From contig JAQISU010000057.1 of the NCBI GenBank assembly GCA_029339505.1, positions 5,538,001 through 5,602,000 on the forward strand: a stretch of 64,000 nt of DNA, written 5' to 3'. The DNA is from Unio delphinus (taxonomy: Eukaryota > Mollusca > Bivalvia > Unionida > Unionidae). This document shows, piece by piece, positions 12,141 to 26,250 of this stretch. The notes under the pieces were generated by a model. It ran no database searches, was not told the origin of the DNA, and was given only the letters and a program-made list of their open reading frames with translations. Both the position numbers and the translations under genes were made by a program. Within the stretch, counting starts at the first letter, position 1. Every line of letters begins with the position of its first letter.

Positions 12141-14040
12141 TTTATTTTCTGCAACAATATGTACCCACCTAATCTCAAAAACCCAATGTGGTTTGCGCAA
12201 GCAAAGACCCATCTTGGACCAACTAGTGAGGCTTGAATCATGTCTTAAACTAGCATTCAACACTAAACGAAATGCGATCGACATCGCATAGCGATTTGTG
12301 TTGCCTATAGAAAGGCTTTGATCTAGTTTCTTATCACTAAGCTGAACCATTACGGGTTTAATGGCGTTATGCATAAACGGATCCAACACTTTCTAAAAGG
12401 AAGACTGATCGAAATCAGAATAGGGGCCCAATGTTCAGAACATTAAGAACTAGAGAACGGTACCCCCAATCAAGTGTTTTAAGCCCAACTGTTTCGACAT
12501 TATGATCAGCGACATATAGCATGCTGTCAATTTTAGAAACATTGATTTATCGCCGTTTGCTGACTACAGTGGCATATGGAAAGCGGGTAGTCAATTCAGC
12601 TAACAACTCATCGTTGATTTACAAACAAATTTAGCAAAAATTAGCAAATGGGCTGATAAATGGGATTCAAACTATCAAAAGGGATACAACAGGATTCTAA
12701 TCTATCCTAACCCCAAGTATTTGATTGACTCCCCTGAATATAGAAGGCAAACCTATCATATTTGAGAAAATAGCCAAATTATTGGGTATGTGCTTTGATC
12801 GAGACTTCACACGGAACCACCGCGTTACAATACTATTCCGGAAATGTATCTACGCCTCAGCCAAACAAGCCTTCCTTAAACGATTCGACATAATCTAATC
12901 AAAGACTTACGGGTATGTACATGTTCCCTATAAATAGTTCTAAAGAAGAATTTTAGATCTTCACAGGTGACACACCTCTCGTACAAAGAAGAGAAGAACT
13001 GGTTTAAAGATATGCAGCCAGAATCTCAGTACATGAACCCTTCCATCTAACGAGAGATTCAATGTCCCGTTTACTACGAGACTCGTTCTTATCCCACCTT
13101 CTGAAATGATGATACATCAACTAAGTAAGGAACTAAATAATACTAGTCTTCAGGCAGAAATCATCCAAGACCCAGACCCCATTCCATGATAAAGCAAAAA
13201 CATTATAAACTTCCTAGCAACAACATTTGACTCAAAAAAAGACCTATATATATATGTTAGAAGCAATATAACTGGCAGACAATCATAAGTCCTCCAAATC
13301 GCTAATAATTAGCGATTTGCTAAGCGTTTTAAAATATATGGAAAATAGAATCAGAACTTGGCGAGAAAACCTCCTTAAAGAAACAAAATTGCTGCTAAAT
13401 AACATGCTGAAACATGACCAAATTGTAGAATTCATGTGGGTGTCATCACGTATTAGCATACCAAGCATAACAAAACCGACTTGGCAGCAAAATCCAAATT
13501 TAACGACCTAAACCCCACCCATATCGACTACAGCCTTCCAGAGATATACAAGAAAATCATATCAAAATAGCAAACAGAAAGAGATTTCTGCCCTAAAGGT
13601 TGTACACTTTACTCAATACAGAAAACAGTGTGCTGCAAAATCAGAGTCCAAGAAACATAACCTATGAGTCATAAACAGGATTAAAACTGGCAAAACGTTT
13701 CTAGCAGGTGGTATGGGGAAAATAAAATCAAATTCAATATAGAACGTAGTACCAATTCCACCTATTGCCACAACATTAAGGATCTACAACACGTGTCCCA
13801 AATAAATAAAAAAACAACGGGAAAATCTAGTCAGCTCCCTTAAAATCGTTGGTTTGTCCGATTCCCACTAATAATTGTTGTATCAAATCAATCCAAATCC
13901 AAACCTAACAACCGAATCAAGTTTGCTTTTCCTGCGAGAGATATACAAAGTTGGAAAAATTTAATACCACTCCAACATCGCCAAAAGTTAACTTTCTACC
14001 ATATATTACTATCTAACTTAATTATCTCTCAACCTCTCGC
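12141..14040 (+). pseudogene. LINE copy 2, RT core, connection and RNase H remnants
   Basis: The RT resumes with 'SKTQCGLRKQ' near 12170 and 'LESCLKLAFNTKRNAI' near 12228. Scattered pieces follow, including the FLG-like 'LGMCFDRDFTRNH' near 12783. RNase H homology is seen at 13300-13480 ('IVEFMWVSSRISI', compare 'IEFMWVPSHINI' in copy 1). The C-terminal part 'INRIKTGKT' lies near 13675, and decayed homology runs to about 13960. The reading frame changes often and in-frame stops are frequent. This is the oldest-looking of the three copies. Confidence 0.72.
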
Positions 14041-14530
14041 TAACAGATCATGTAATTAGTAATGATATCAGACAGGCCCTCGGTGGCACTGTAGGCAGTA
14101 TCATAAAGGTGATCCATCAAGCAATGCAAGAACAGGAATTCCATAAAATTGACAAAGGTTTTATAACCATATAACTTACATGTATATCCTTCTTAACTAC
14201 CCTTCACAAAATCTGTATCCAGTTTAAAGCGCATTACAAGCATGAACACAATTGAATCATGTAATGTGTCCTGCTATCATACAGGTTGCTATAAATTCAA
14301 ATAGACGCCTTCAATGTAGATGTGACGGGGGAGGTGGCATACGGTTGCCAACCTACATAGGAGTATAGGGAGTATGATGTGCTGTATGTAAGGCCGCATT
14401 ATAAATGGGATCTACTTGGCAATGCAATGCAAGTACAGGATTCCCAATGTGAATGGCAATCAAATCACCCCCATGACAAATTCTCTTTAAATACAACTAC
14501 AGCCATGATAACAAAACTTTCTCTCTTCTT
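14041..14530. repeat. Two diverged copies of a segment upstream of LINE copy 3
   Basis: 14085-14150 ('cactgtaggcagtatcataaa', 'ggtgatccatcaagcaatgc', 'aagaacaggaattcc') resembles 14370-14445 ('taaggccgcattataaatgg', 'gatctacttggcaatgcaatgc', 'aagtacaggattcc'). This is an old duplication or a minisatellite remnant. There is no coding potential. Confidence 0.45.
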
Positions 14531-14534
14531 TCTA

Positions 14535-16355
14535 CATTTCATGATATAGTGGATAACTTAAATAAACAAGCTAACAAAACTGGTCCACTAAATTTGCATG
14601 CTATAAGGTGACTTAAATCCCCGCCATTAGGACCATATATTCGATGTGGCAAAGGCTCGATTAGATAACTTAGTAAACATAGCGTAAGACCCCAAATTAG
14701 CTTTATAATCCAAAGCAGGGGGCGGGACACAAATATCTCAGTCAGATGTTGGAATATCGAATGCAAGCAAGCCCTCAAAGCCATAAAGAAAACGCACAAT
14801 AAATTCGAACACTCTGCTCGATCGAATGACTTCTTACTATACAAAAGTCAAGACAATGAAGACAATAATATTATTAAGAGTGCCAAGCAAACATCTAGGC
14901 AAAACGTCTGCTAAACTTCGACATCAAATGTAATGTAAAACATGTAAGGGATAGGATTAACACAATTAAAGACAAGCCAAACCCAAGCATCCAAAAAACT
15001 ATCAGGAGTAACCACTGTCAGAGAACAAACCTACTGGCTACACGAATCTCAGATATGAGTAGTAATGCCAACTGCACAAAGGAATTCCAGGAGCATCGCA
15101 AGCAAGTAGAAGAAAAATTATCTCATCTCTGTACAGGTCTAGAGCAAAAGATATCCCTATTAAATGAAAATTTTAACAGCGAAGAATGGAAAACCGCCTT
15201 GAGGAAAAGATAAAAGACCTCGCCGTGAAAATTGTAATTTGGATACGAAATCTACCAAACTATTCCAGACACATTTTGAACCTATAATCCGTGATCTGCT
15301 TAATGCAATATTAGAAAAGATGTAAAATCCCCAATAACTGGAAACATGCAATCGTTATCTCAATCACTAAACCGAGCAAAGACCCTGCGGATATCAATGC
15401 GTATAGACAAAATACCCTAACAGAAAACATATGTATAATCATACCGAATAATGGGTCGGATTCATCGCTGGATAAATGATTTTATCGCCGGAAGGAGAAT
15501 CCAAATAAGAATAGGGAACGAATATTCAGATACAGTTCCACTAGAAAATGGTACCTACTCCAAGGAAGTGTCCTTAGTCCAACCCTATTTAACATAATCG
15601 TTAATGACTTAGATCAAACTCTGAACCTAGGAACATAGATCGATCCCAAATTGCTCATATCAGTGGAATTTGTAAAACATGAAACCTAACCAGCAGCAGA
15701 GCTACTGGAGATATTCAAGAACATCTAAACCAAAAAGGTCGAAGGACTAACAAATGGGCTTTAACATATCCCACGGGAAATCCGTAGTGGTCATATTTTC
15801 GTCCCAAGCACAAAGAAATATTAACTACCCAAAAGTATCTGTACAAAGCCACCAGATAAGTTTCATCAAAATAGCCTAATTTCTAGGCATTTATTTTGAC
15901 CAAGACTTAATGAGGAACCATCGTATTTAACACGAAGATATATATTAGATCTAAATTTGATAAGAAACCTCAAAGGTACCACCAGGGAAACTAACCAAAA
16001 ACATTAAAATGCTATACAGAGCCCATATAAGTTCACAGATAGTATATGGATACCCGGTAATTGCCTCAGCAAGCCCAATTATTGTGTATAAATTAGATAT
16101 CATACAATATTAAGACATAACAATATTAACAGGAAGGAGTATTCCCAACTAAATGTAGAGAGTAACTCCGGAGACGTGTCTATATACACAGCTGAGTTTT
16201 GGGCCATATTAGCATCATTAATATCGGTCAAACAAAACAATATTGACAAAACGATGTTCATTAGTGATCACCCATGCGTTATTAGAGCACCTGAAACAGG
16301 AGAATCCAATACCAGAGACAATTTCATAAAGGAAACCCTTTACATTCTTTAAATT
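14535..16355 (+). mobile_element. LINE copy 3 (same family), both ends missing, decayed
   Basis: Fragments appear in ORF2 order. The endonuclease end and linker lie at 14545-14900 ('KALKKTHNK'-like basic stretch, read near 14775). An RT start lies near 15290-15410 ('IIRDLLNAILEKM', 'NNWKHAIVISITKPSKDP'). RT box 'RIHRWINDFIAGRRIQIRIG' is near 15450-15515. A disrupted 'GS-V-L-PTLFNIIVNDLD' region is near 15565-15620, 'FLGIYFDQDL' near 15880, and the RNase H 'YTAEFWAILASL' near 16185. Frameshifts and stops are frequent. The copy starts and stops abruptly, with no tail repeat. Confidence 0.75.
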
Positions 16356-16379
16356 TCTAACCGGAATATTGCCCAATCA

Positions 16380-17082
16380 GACTAGACATATTTTACTGTA
16401 GTAGACAGACATTAAATTAAACTGAGTGTGTGTTTGGTCTATTCCCACTCATGATAGCATTCTATACAGGTCGTTTGGAACTTTTTTGTCACACGACCTT
16501 TCGGCTTAATAAAATAGCACTCTTTGAAGGCATATATGCGCCGGGGGACGAGGCACTATTTCGTTTCCACGCGATTAATTAAGTAGTCATCGTATGAAGG
16601 TATAAAACGGTCACGCGTGCCCTATAGACGCGTGCGACCTTAATTCAAGAGTCGAGTCAATCGTGGCATTTAACACTAAATAGTTAGCGATGGCTATCAA
16701 ATATCCTATACAAGTGACAGAAGTTCGCAAGGGGTACGGGATGACTGGGTTCGGCGGAGGAAATGCTAATACGGTTAGAGTATGGTTTTTATAGCTTCCA
16801 GAGTCAACATTGTAATTAACGATATGAGGAAGGCAAAAGAAAGACTAAAATAATTTGATCAAACAGAACAAAGAAACAATGCAGGAAATTGAGGGAAAAG
16901 AAGGAGATGAGAAGATATAATGAAAAAATAATTAAAGAGGAAGAAAATGACAACAGAAAAAGAGGAGAAGGAGTTGGAGGAAGAGGAGAAGGAAAGGGTT
17001 GAGAAAAAGAAGAAGACAAATATAGTGAAGAAGATAAGGAACTGGAAGAAAAGAAGAAGAGAAGAGAGACAGTAGTACTAAT
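16380..17082. other. Unassigned sequence
   Basis: No supported gene. 16590-16645 contains a short inverted word, 'cacgcgtgcc' with 'gacgcgtgcg' about 16 bp later. 16830-17080 is strongly purine-rich on the plus strand, leading into the GAA microsatellite. Predicted Ser/Phe-rich ORFs on the opposite strand are artefacts of that composition. Confidence 0.5.
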
Positions 17083-17131
17083 AGAAGAAGAAGAAGAAGA
17101 AGAAGAAGAAGAAGAAGAAGAAGAAGAAGAA

Positions 17132-17180
<49 letters not shown>
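17083..17180. repeat. (GAA)n then (GAAA)n microsatellite
   Basis: About 18 GAA units switch to about 10 GAAA units without a spacer. It is an all-purine strand, capable of triplex formation. Confidence 0.97.
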
Positions 17181-17652
17181 GCTACTTATATGTCTCAGAA
17201 AATGCATTTTCTCTCTTGCGTACAAATTGTTTTATCCGGTTGTATAATTGCTTGATAGGTTTATGAAGCTAAATATATGTATGTGTATGTTTCTAACCAT
17301 GTCTCTACGTCTATAACTATAATGAGTTTTACCGTAGAGTATCGCGTATTCATTTCAGCCCTTGCAACACTGTTCCTCCCAATTCAGGTGAACCCCTTGC
17401 AGCTTTGTTACAATTGTTTTCCCAGTGTTTTCGTACCTCGAGATGACCCCTGTCGAATTCCTATTGTCTCTCGACAGTCAATACATTGTCACTAAACATT
17501 CCCTATCTTAAATTTTCACTGTCCGTAAAGTTATAAATGACCCGTTATATACTTTCCTTACATATGATCGCTATAAAAGATATTCAATTACTCGTAATTT
17601 TTATTCACCTTTTATATGGCTTTTTCTTTCAATTTCTCTCTTGCTGAGCTAA
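17181..17652. other. Unique AT-rich sequence
   Basis: I see nothing recognisable here. The short open frame at 17277-17495 has no domain and no splice or promoter support. Confidence 0.5.
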
Positions 17653-17958
17653 AGGAACGCTCCAGTGGTCTAGTAGTTAGAGCGACCGACTCAGATGCGG
17701 GAGGTCGTGGGTTAGAACCTTGGACGAGTCATACCGAAGACTTACAAAAATGGTACTAGCAGCTGCCTCGCTAGGCGCTCAGCAATAAGAGGTTAGTGCT
17801 AGGACTGTCGGCCTCGTGTCGGGATAATGTGACTGGGTGGGACATGATGCTACAAGTCTGCGGCATGATGCCCCAGTGCTAGATATCACTATAAACTATC
17901 ACACCGCATACATCATAGCTACATGACTGAAAAGCCACGTTCAAATACAGATCACTCG
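17653..17958 (+). mobile_element. tRNA-derived SINE, copy A
   Basis: The head resembles a tRNA. An A-box-like 'tagtagttagagcg' and a B-box-like 'gtgggttagaacc' lie 30-40 bp apart, as needed for RNA polymerase III. The body is shared with the other copies: 'cagctgcctcgctaggcgct', 'cagcaataagaggttagtgc', 'tgcggcatgatgccccagt', 'atgactgaaaa'. SINEs are non-coding and depend on LINE enzymes for movement. This copy lacks the microsatellite tail seen on most others. Confidence 0.88.
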
Positions 17959-18542
17959 TCACACACTCTTGTTGAGCATCCAACTTCACGAGTGTCGGTG
18001 TCTATCAAAATCGATCACTTATAAGAGATAATAATGTACAAAACTAAGCACCTCACAAAATGAAGACAACTGAAGTACTCCAATAAGCATAGAAATTTTA
18101 CGTTTTACAAAAATAAATGTTAATACATTTTGTTTACGACAATTTAAATTAGTTTTAATTACAATCAAGAAATTTATTAGAATGACCTTACAAATTCCGA
18201 AAAATTAATAAGGTATTAATGCCAAAGTGGTTTGAACAGTATTGTTATTCATAACAAACAAACTGCGACTTATAAGTCGGTCGGCGTAGGGATGATATAC
18301 AAACCTGAATAATAAATCGCTAGATAACAGAGATGCTTACTTAGTGGCGATAATGCACAATGGTTGGGCATAGCCTCTTCTCTTGTTATAATTTCCCATA
18401 ATGACTATTCCTTCAAGTAGGACCTTTATGTTCTTTTGAATCAAGAGATACTGCCCATTGCCCAAGTTTTGTAAGTATCGTACCTGTAATATATTCCAAC
18501 TATCACTTCGATACTTACTAGAATGTCTGACCCTTTGAAACG

Positions 18543-18546
<4 letters not shown>
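17959..18546. other. Unique AT-rich sequence
   Basis: No gene, repeat or element recognised. Confidence 0.5.
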
Positions 18547-18609
<63 letters not shown>

Positions 18610-18610
18610 C

Positions 18611-18697
<87 letters not shown>
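18547..18697. repeat. Compound (TC)n-(GA)n-(GT)n microsatellite
   Basis: About 30 TC units are followed by a 'gatctcgaga' junction, about 13 GA units and then about 28 GT units. TC followed by GA is self-complementary, so a hairpin or cruciform centred near 18610 is possible. The GT part abuts the 3' end of the minus-strand SINE copy B. Confidence 0.97.
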
Positions 18698-18698
<1 letters not shown>

Positions 18699-19008
18699 TT
18701 ATGATTTTTAACGTAGCTTCAACCATTTTTCAGTCATATCGTTACGATGTCTGCAGTGAGGCAGTTTATAGTGATGTCTTACACTGGGGCATCATGACGC
18801 AGAAATATAGCTATGATGTTCCACCTGGTCACATTATCTTTACACCAGGCCAACCAGTCCTAACACTAGCCTCTTAATGCTGAGCACCAAGCGAGGCAGC
18901 TGATAGTACCATTTTTGTAAGTCATTGGTATGACTCGGCCAGGGATCGAACCCACGACCTCCCGCTTCCGCGGCGGACACTCTAACCACTAGGCCACTCT
19001 TGCGGTTC
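18698..19008 (-). mobile_element. tRNA-derived SINE, copy B
   Basis: This is a near full-length reverse-strand copy. The complement of the tRNA-like head is at 18945-19008 ('gggatcgaacccacgacctc' is the B-box side, 'ctctaaccactaggccac' the A-box side). The body is at 18720-18905. On the minus strand it ends in '...cgttaaaaatcataatc' followed directly by (AC)n. Confidence 0.9.
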
Positions 19009-19673
19009 CTCTCTTGGGAGAAAACTCTCATCGAGGATTTGGTGCCTTGCTTTATTTCTGCAACCAATTTGCATTGTTTTATCCCTCTGCCTCAATTCAC
19101 ACATCAAGGTATTTGCTCAGTATACGAGTTTATGTAGGGTGTTAGTCTCTGGTATTATTATTTTCTTCAAAGGGCTAAAATAATATTATGGTGTATATGG
19201 AAAAGAAGCAGAAACAAACAAGCTTAAATTCAACAGAAATAATAATTGTGTGCAAAGTGTTTGCCTAATGAAAACGAGATGAAAAACTAAATAGTATTTT
19301 TGATTTAAGATGTGTCAGGTGTGAAACTTATAGAAGTAGGCATTTCATGCGATAACGGATTTATTTTCTTCGTGTCGCATTGAACGATAAAGATTCTATG
19401 TTGATAACATAATTGATGAAACAAGCGATATCATTTTATATCCGAAACGAAATAGAGCGAGAAATTAAATCCTTACTTTAAGAATAATTGGATTTTAAGC
19501 GAAAAATTTTCATTTGATCTATTAGCAATTTTTTATTTCGTTCCGAAAAATAAAAAAACGAAACAAGAATAATAATAATAATTCGTCATATATTTTGTAT
19601 ATTAAAAATTGTGATGAACATTTTTTTAACGATTAGAATTTTAGTTTTTCTGGTCACACGCACAAAAATCAGG
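19009..19673. other. Unique AT-rich sequence
   Basis: No gene or repeat recognised apart from short runs of A and T. Confidence 0.5.
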
Positions 19674-19721
<48 letters not shown>

Positions 19722-19724
19722 GCA

Positions 19725-19773
<49 letters not shown>
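19674..19773. repeat. (TAA)n microsatellite
   Basis: About 33 units with one interruption ('gcag') near 19721. Homopolymer ORFs over it (poly-Ile, poly-Tyr) are artefacts. Confidence 0.97.
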
Positions 19774-19778
<5 letters not shown>

Positions 19779-20142
19779 GTCACCGAATAAGGCCAATGCG
19801 TAATGTCTTAGAACACTTTGGGTATTTGTTTTCTTTGATGTATAAAGCGTCACCAAAAGTAGTTCATATTTATTTTCTTCTGTGGTGACTTGGCAATACA
19901 TGCATCTCATCATAGATGGGTCGCAGCGAGATTCCCATATTGCATGATGTGCATGCATGGGTACTTTAACCCTGGTTGTCAACATTTATTTCCTCTGTAT
20001 TTATAGGAGTCATATATATTGATTTATGCGACACAGTGATCGCTTGGATCTTGTCAAGAAGTGGCAATAACTTACGACTTTCTACAGCCATTATGGGTTT
20101 GAGGTAAATTAGGGGTAAATAATATACAAGTCAATTTTGCAT

Positions 20143-20818
<676 letters not shown>

Positions 20819-20908
<90 letters not shown>

Positions 20909-20971
20909 TAATAATAATAGTAATAATAATAGTAATAATAATAATAAAAATAATAATAATAATAGTAATAA

Positions 20972-21002
<31 letters not shown>

Positions 21003-21098
21003 AATAGTAATAATAATAATAATAATAAAAATAATAATAATAGTAATAATAATAATAATAATAATAAAAATAATAATAATAATAGTAATAATAATAAT
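20819..21098. repeat. (ATA)n array with patterned interruptions
   Basis: About 280 bp of AAT-type repeat. 'aaaa' and 'tagtaa' variants recur in similar order (for example near 20920, 20960, 21005 and 21075). This suggests that longer units of about 45-60 bp were duplicated rather than single triplets slipping. Confidence 0.95.
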
Positions 21099-21763
21099 AC
21101 GCCTATAGACATTCCATTACTAGTCACGTGATATTTGAAACTCTATACTCCAATGAACATCAACAGAGCTTGACGAATGTGTACGACGCATTTAACATTC
21201 ATTACGTTCCGGAAAGAGACGTTTGTTGTACCCGAGTCATTATCTGTTAAGTCTGACTGCAGTTGTAGAAATCGTGGAATAAGACTGTTCTGTCCGTCAT
21301 GAAGGCACATAAGATGTACACTGAAAAGGCTCGAAATCTTTGTAATGTCTGGATTGTGTATTTCTTATTTCTACAACCGAGCTCCTCGTTGGGTACGTAT
21401 TCAAAGAAACTTACCAGCTAGTCGAATGTAAACAACTATTAGGGTGGTGGTCATGTCACATCATGTTGTTTTTTAGGACATACGTAGTCATATGTTATTT
21501 AAAAACTGCAGACAAAATGTACTAATTGTATAGAAAAATGATGATCTAATATGACTAAAATATGTCTGATCAGGTATGTCTGGTAAGTCAAATATGCTAT
21601 ACGTACGTGACAGGTATGTAACTTCAAATATAGTAAACTGTCTAATACAAATTTCTAGGTAAATACGTGATAACTCCAAATATATGTCTAATACAAATAT
21701 ACTATGTAATACATAAATGGGCTATTACAACCCCGGATATAGCATCATGATAAATCCCGTATA
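21099..21763. other. Unique sequence
   Basis: No gene recognised. 21540-21720 has a weak recurrence of 'caaatata' and 'gtctaatac' words. Confidence 0.45.
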
Positions 21764-21767
21764 ACGC

Positions 21768-21798
<31 letters not shown>

Positions 21799-21802
21799 TG
21801 TG
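21764..21802. repeat. (CG)n-(TG)n alternating purine-pyrimidine tract
   Basis: About 9 CG units followed by 10 TG units. This is strong Z-DNA-type alternation. It abuts the 3' end of minus-strand SINE copy C. Confidence 0.97.
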
Positions 21803-22106
21803 ATTTATTTATATTTTTAACGTAGGTTTAACAATTTTTCAGTTATATCGCTGCGATGTCTGCAGTGTGGCAGTTTATAGTGATGTCTAAAACTGGGGCA
21901 TCATACCGCAGACATGTAGCATGATGTCCACCCAGTTACATTATTCTGACACAAGGCCGACCAGTCCTAACCTTTTAATGCTGAGCGCCTAGCGAGGCAG
22001 CTATTAGTACCATTTTTCTGTCTTTTGTATACCTCGGCCGGAGATCCACCCGACGATCTATCGCATACGAGGCGGACGCTCTAACCACTAGGCCACAGGA
22101 GCGGTT
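21803..22106 (-). mobile_element. tRNA-derived SINE, copy C
   Basis: Near full-length reverse-strand copy. The body is at 21815-22010 ('ctgcagtgtggcagtttata', 'ctggggcatcataccgcaga') and the tRNA-like head complement at 22040-22106 ('ctctaaccactaggccac'). The B-box region ('gagatccacccgacg') is degraded. The 3' side is the CG/TG tract. Confidence 0.9.
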
Positions 22107-22139
22107 TTAAGCTGATGGTAGTAAGTTTGTAAAGAAACG

Positions 22140-22468
22140 GTGACTAACCTGATGGTAGTACGGGTATCCGACGTGCCCGGATTACGTTGATGGTAGTACG
22201 GGTATCCGACGTGCCCGGATTACGTTGATGGTAGCACGGGTATCCGACGTGCCCGGATTACGTTGATGGTAGCACGGGTATCCGACGTGCCCGGATTATG
22301 TTGATGGTAGCACGGGTATCCGACGTGCCCGGATTACGTTGATGGTAGCACGGGTATCCGACGTGCCCGGATTACGTTGATGGTAGTACGGGTATCCGAC
22401 GTGCCCGGATTACGTTGATGGTAGTACGGGTATCCGACGTGCCCGGATTACGTTGATGGTAGTATGGG
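22140..22468. repeat. CpG-rich 38-bp minisatellite, about 8 copies
   Basis: Unit: 'gatggtagtacgggtatccg' + 'acgtgcccggattacgtt'. Copies are nearly identical (variants tagta/tagca and one tacgtt to tatgtt). Each unit has about 5 CpGs in an otherwise AT-rich region, and the core 'cgggtatccgacgtgcccg' is partly self-complementary. The last unit (from about 22450) diverges after 'tatgggtat'. Confidence 0.95.
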
Positions 22469-24249
<1,781 letters not shown>

Positions 24250-24250
24250 T

Positions 24251-24282
<32 letters not shown>

Positions 24283-24390
24283 GGATTTTTAATTTAGCTT
24301 GAACAATTTTCCAGTCATATCGTTGCGATGTCTGCAGAGTAGCAATTTCTATCAGTGTCAACCACTAGGTTATCATGCCGTAACATAAAC
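24250..24390 (-). mobile_element. tRNA-derived SINE, copy D (3' end only), with (TG)n tail
   Basis: 24250-24276 is (TG)n. 24277-24390 is the complement of the SINE 3' body ('cagtcatatcgttgcgatgt', 'ctgcagagtagca'), ending near 'cactaggttatcatgccg'. The tRNA-like head is absent: this copy is 5'-truncated. Confidence 0.82.
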
Positions 24391-24464
24391 CATCATTTCT
24401 CACCAATGCGACAGAGAAATCTAGTAATTTTGCGAACCTAACTTTTCTTATCTCAGTCTAGTCA

Positions 24465-25035
24465 TCTCAGACTAGTCGTCTCAGTCAAAGGTGTCCACGC
24501 GCTCATAACTACATTTTAAAAAAAGAAAAAACCCTTGTTGTCTTCTGCTGTGCCTGACGTAGTTGTTCTAAAACACAACAACAACAAATATATAACAAAA
24601 ACATAGTAACGTTAGGTCAATCCGTCTTTTTGAACTCGCCATATAAATACATTTCTCGAGAGACAAAGACATGTACACATAAATGTCGACCTTTTGAGTA
24701 TTATGCTAGTTCGTTCTACACAGCATGGTCAATAGTATCCTATATGCAGCCCTAGTTCATATAGGGATGACATTTTCAGGTCAGCGTTATTAAATGTAGC
24801 TAAAGCAAACCAACTAGTTGTAAAATACTTCGTGTGAAATAAATTATATACTGTTAATTACATTTAAGGACGCTGACCTGAAAACTGACTGTGCTAAAGA
24901 TAGGATAAATTTCTCAATGCTGTGTGAAATGAAGTACGACAGAAAACACTGATCCATGCACATAGAATATAGACCTGTACACTTCATAGCCTACAAACTC
25001 TGTTAACAAATACGTAAAACTCTGTAACAGCCAGA
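24465..25035. mobile_element. Foldback/MITE-like repeat, copy 1
   Basis: This copy matches 25450-26035 in direct orientation over its whole length. It contains an internal inverted repeat: 'ttttcaggtcagcgttatta' (about 24773) pairs with 'aggacgctgacctgaaaa' (about 24868-24885), and outer blocks 'cacagcat...tatcctat' pair across the same centre. There is no ORF with a domain. The structure suits a non-autonomous foldback or MITE element, but clear terminal repeats and target duplications are not defined. Confidence 0.7.
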
Positions 25036-25449
25036 AATGGAACTGATAAAATGAAACAGATTCTTGTAATAAATATTAATTATTATTGTCAATTTCATAG
25101 AACATCAATATATTAATTGTGAACTATGCGATGTGTTATGTTATTTTTCTTTGCTCACGCGTATATAGTGTGTACTTCGGATGCAACGGTCACACCAAAA
25201 CCCGCATTAACATTTCTATTCATGCGCCGCATGTAAACAGTGGGACGTGAACACTTCCTTTTGCATTAAATGAAAATATATGGTGAGAAAAATATTCTAC
25301 TTTGGGGTTTGAACAGAGACAAGGAAATCCCAATCGCGAAGGTCACATTTTATGTCTCCCACACTCGAACATGCCTCGTTGGGAGACAAATAATATTACC
25401 CCCTTGACTGAGATTTTCTTCTCTCGGTCCTAACCCCAACATAGATTAT

Positions 25450-26035
25450 ATATGTCTCAGTCTAGCCATCTCAGACCAGTCGTCTCAGGCAAGGTGTCCA
25501 CATGCTCAAAACTACATTTTAAAAAAGAAACCCCTGTTGCCTTATGATGTGCCTGACGTAGTTGTTTTAAAATCAAACAACAACAATAATAATACAAATA
25601 TAACAAAACCATAGTATCTTGAGGTCAATCCATCTTTGAGAACACACCATGCAAAAACATTATATAGAGACAAAAACACACACGCACATATGTTTATCTT
25701 TTTGGTATTATGCAAGTTTGTTCCGCACATCATGGTTAATTTTATCCTATATGCAGGCCTAGCTCAGTACATTTTCAGGTCAGTGTCATTAAATGTAGCT
25801 AAAGCAAACCAACTAGTTTTAAATACTTCGTGTGAAACAGATACACTGTTGGCTATATTTAATGACGCTGACCTGAAAATTGACTGTGCTACAGATAGGA
25901 TAAAATTCTGAATACTGTGTGAAATAAACTATGACAGAAAACACTGATCCATGCACACATACTATAGATCTATACACTTCATAGCCTCTCAACTCTCTTA
26001 AAAACAAGTTACTTAGTAACAGCCAGATATGTGTT
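25450..26035. mobile_element. Foldback/MITE-like repeat, copy 2
   Basis: Second copy, about 400 bp after the first and in the same orientation. It starts at 'tctcagtctagccatctcag' and ends with 'taacagccagatatg'. It shows the same internal hairpin ('acattttcaggtcagtgtca' with 'atgacgctgacctgaaaat'). Differences from copy 1 are scattered substitutions and small indels, so the duplication is not recent. Confidence 0.7.
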
Positions 26036-26250
26036 ATGACAAGAAATCGTTAACTTGAACTTCATCACGTGGTTATCAATTAGGGTCTGTATTTGAAAGC
26101 TCTTTTATACAGGGTGGTAATTTTACAATCAATATTAATTACAACATAAATATGTCATTAACAGTTTCTCTTCCTTCTAACAGAAGGACAGTTATATACG
26201 ATAGTGACACTGATCTCTAATTACCCGTGAATAATCCAATCACGGACACG

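Noticed and set aside
17660..17735. tRNA gene
   Set aside because: The A- and B-box words are SINE heads. The body and other copies show a tRNA-derived SINE, and the cloverleaf is degraded.
18337..18726. 129-codon ORF rich in His-Thr and Arg-Glu repeats
   Set aside because: Translation of the compound TC/GA/GT microsatellite.
22140..22468. CRISPR-like array
   Set aside because: The repeats are contiguous with no unique spacers, and the genome is eukaryotic. It is a minisatellite.
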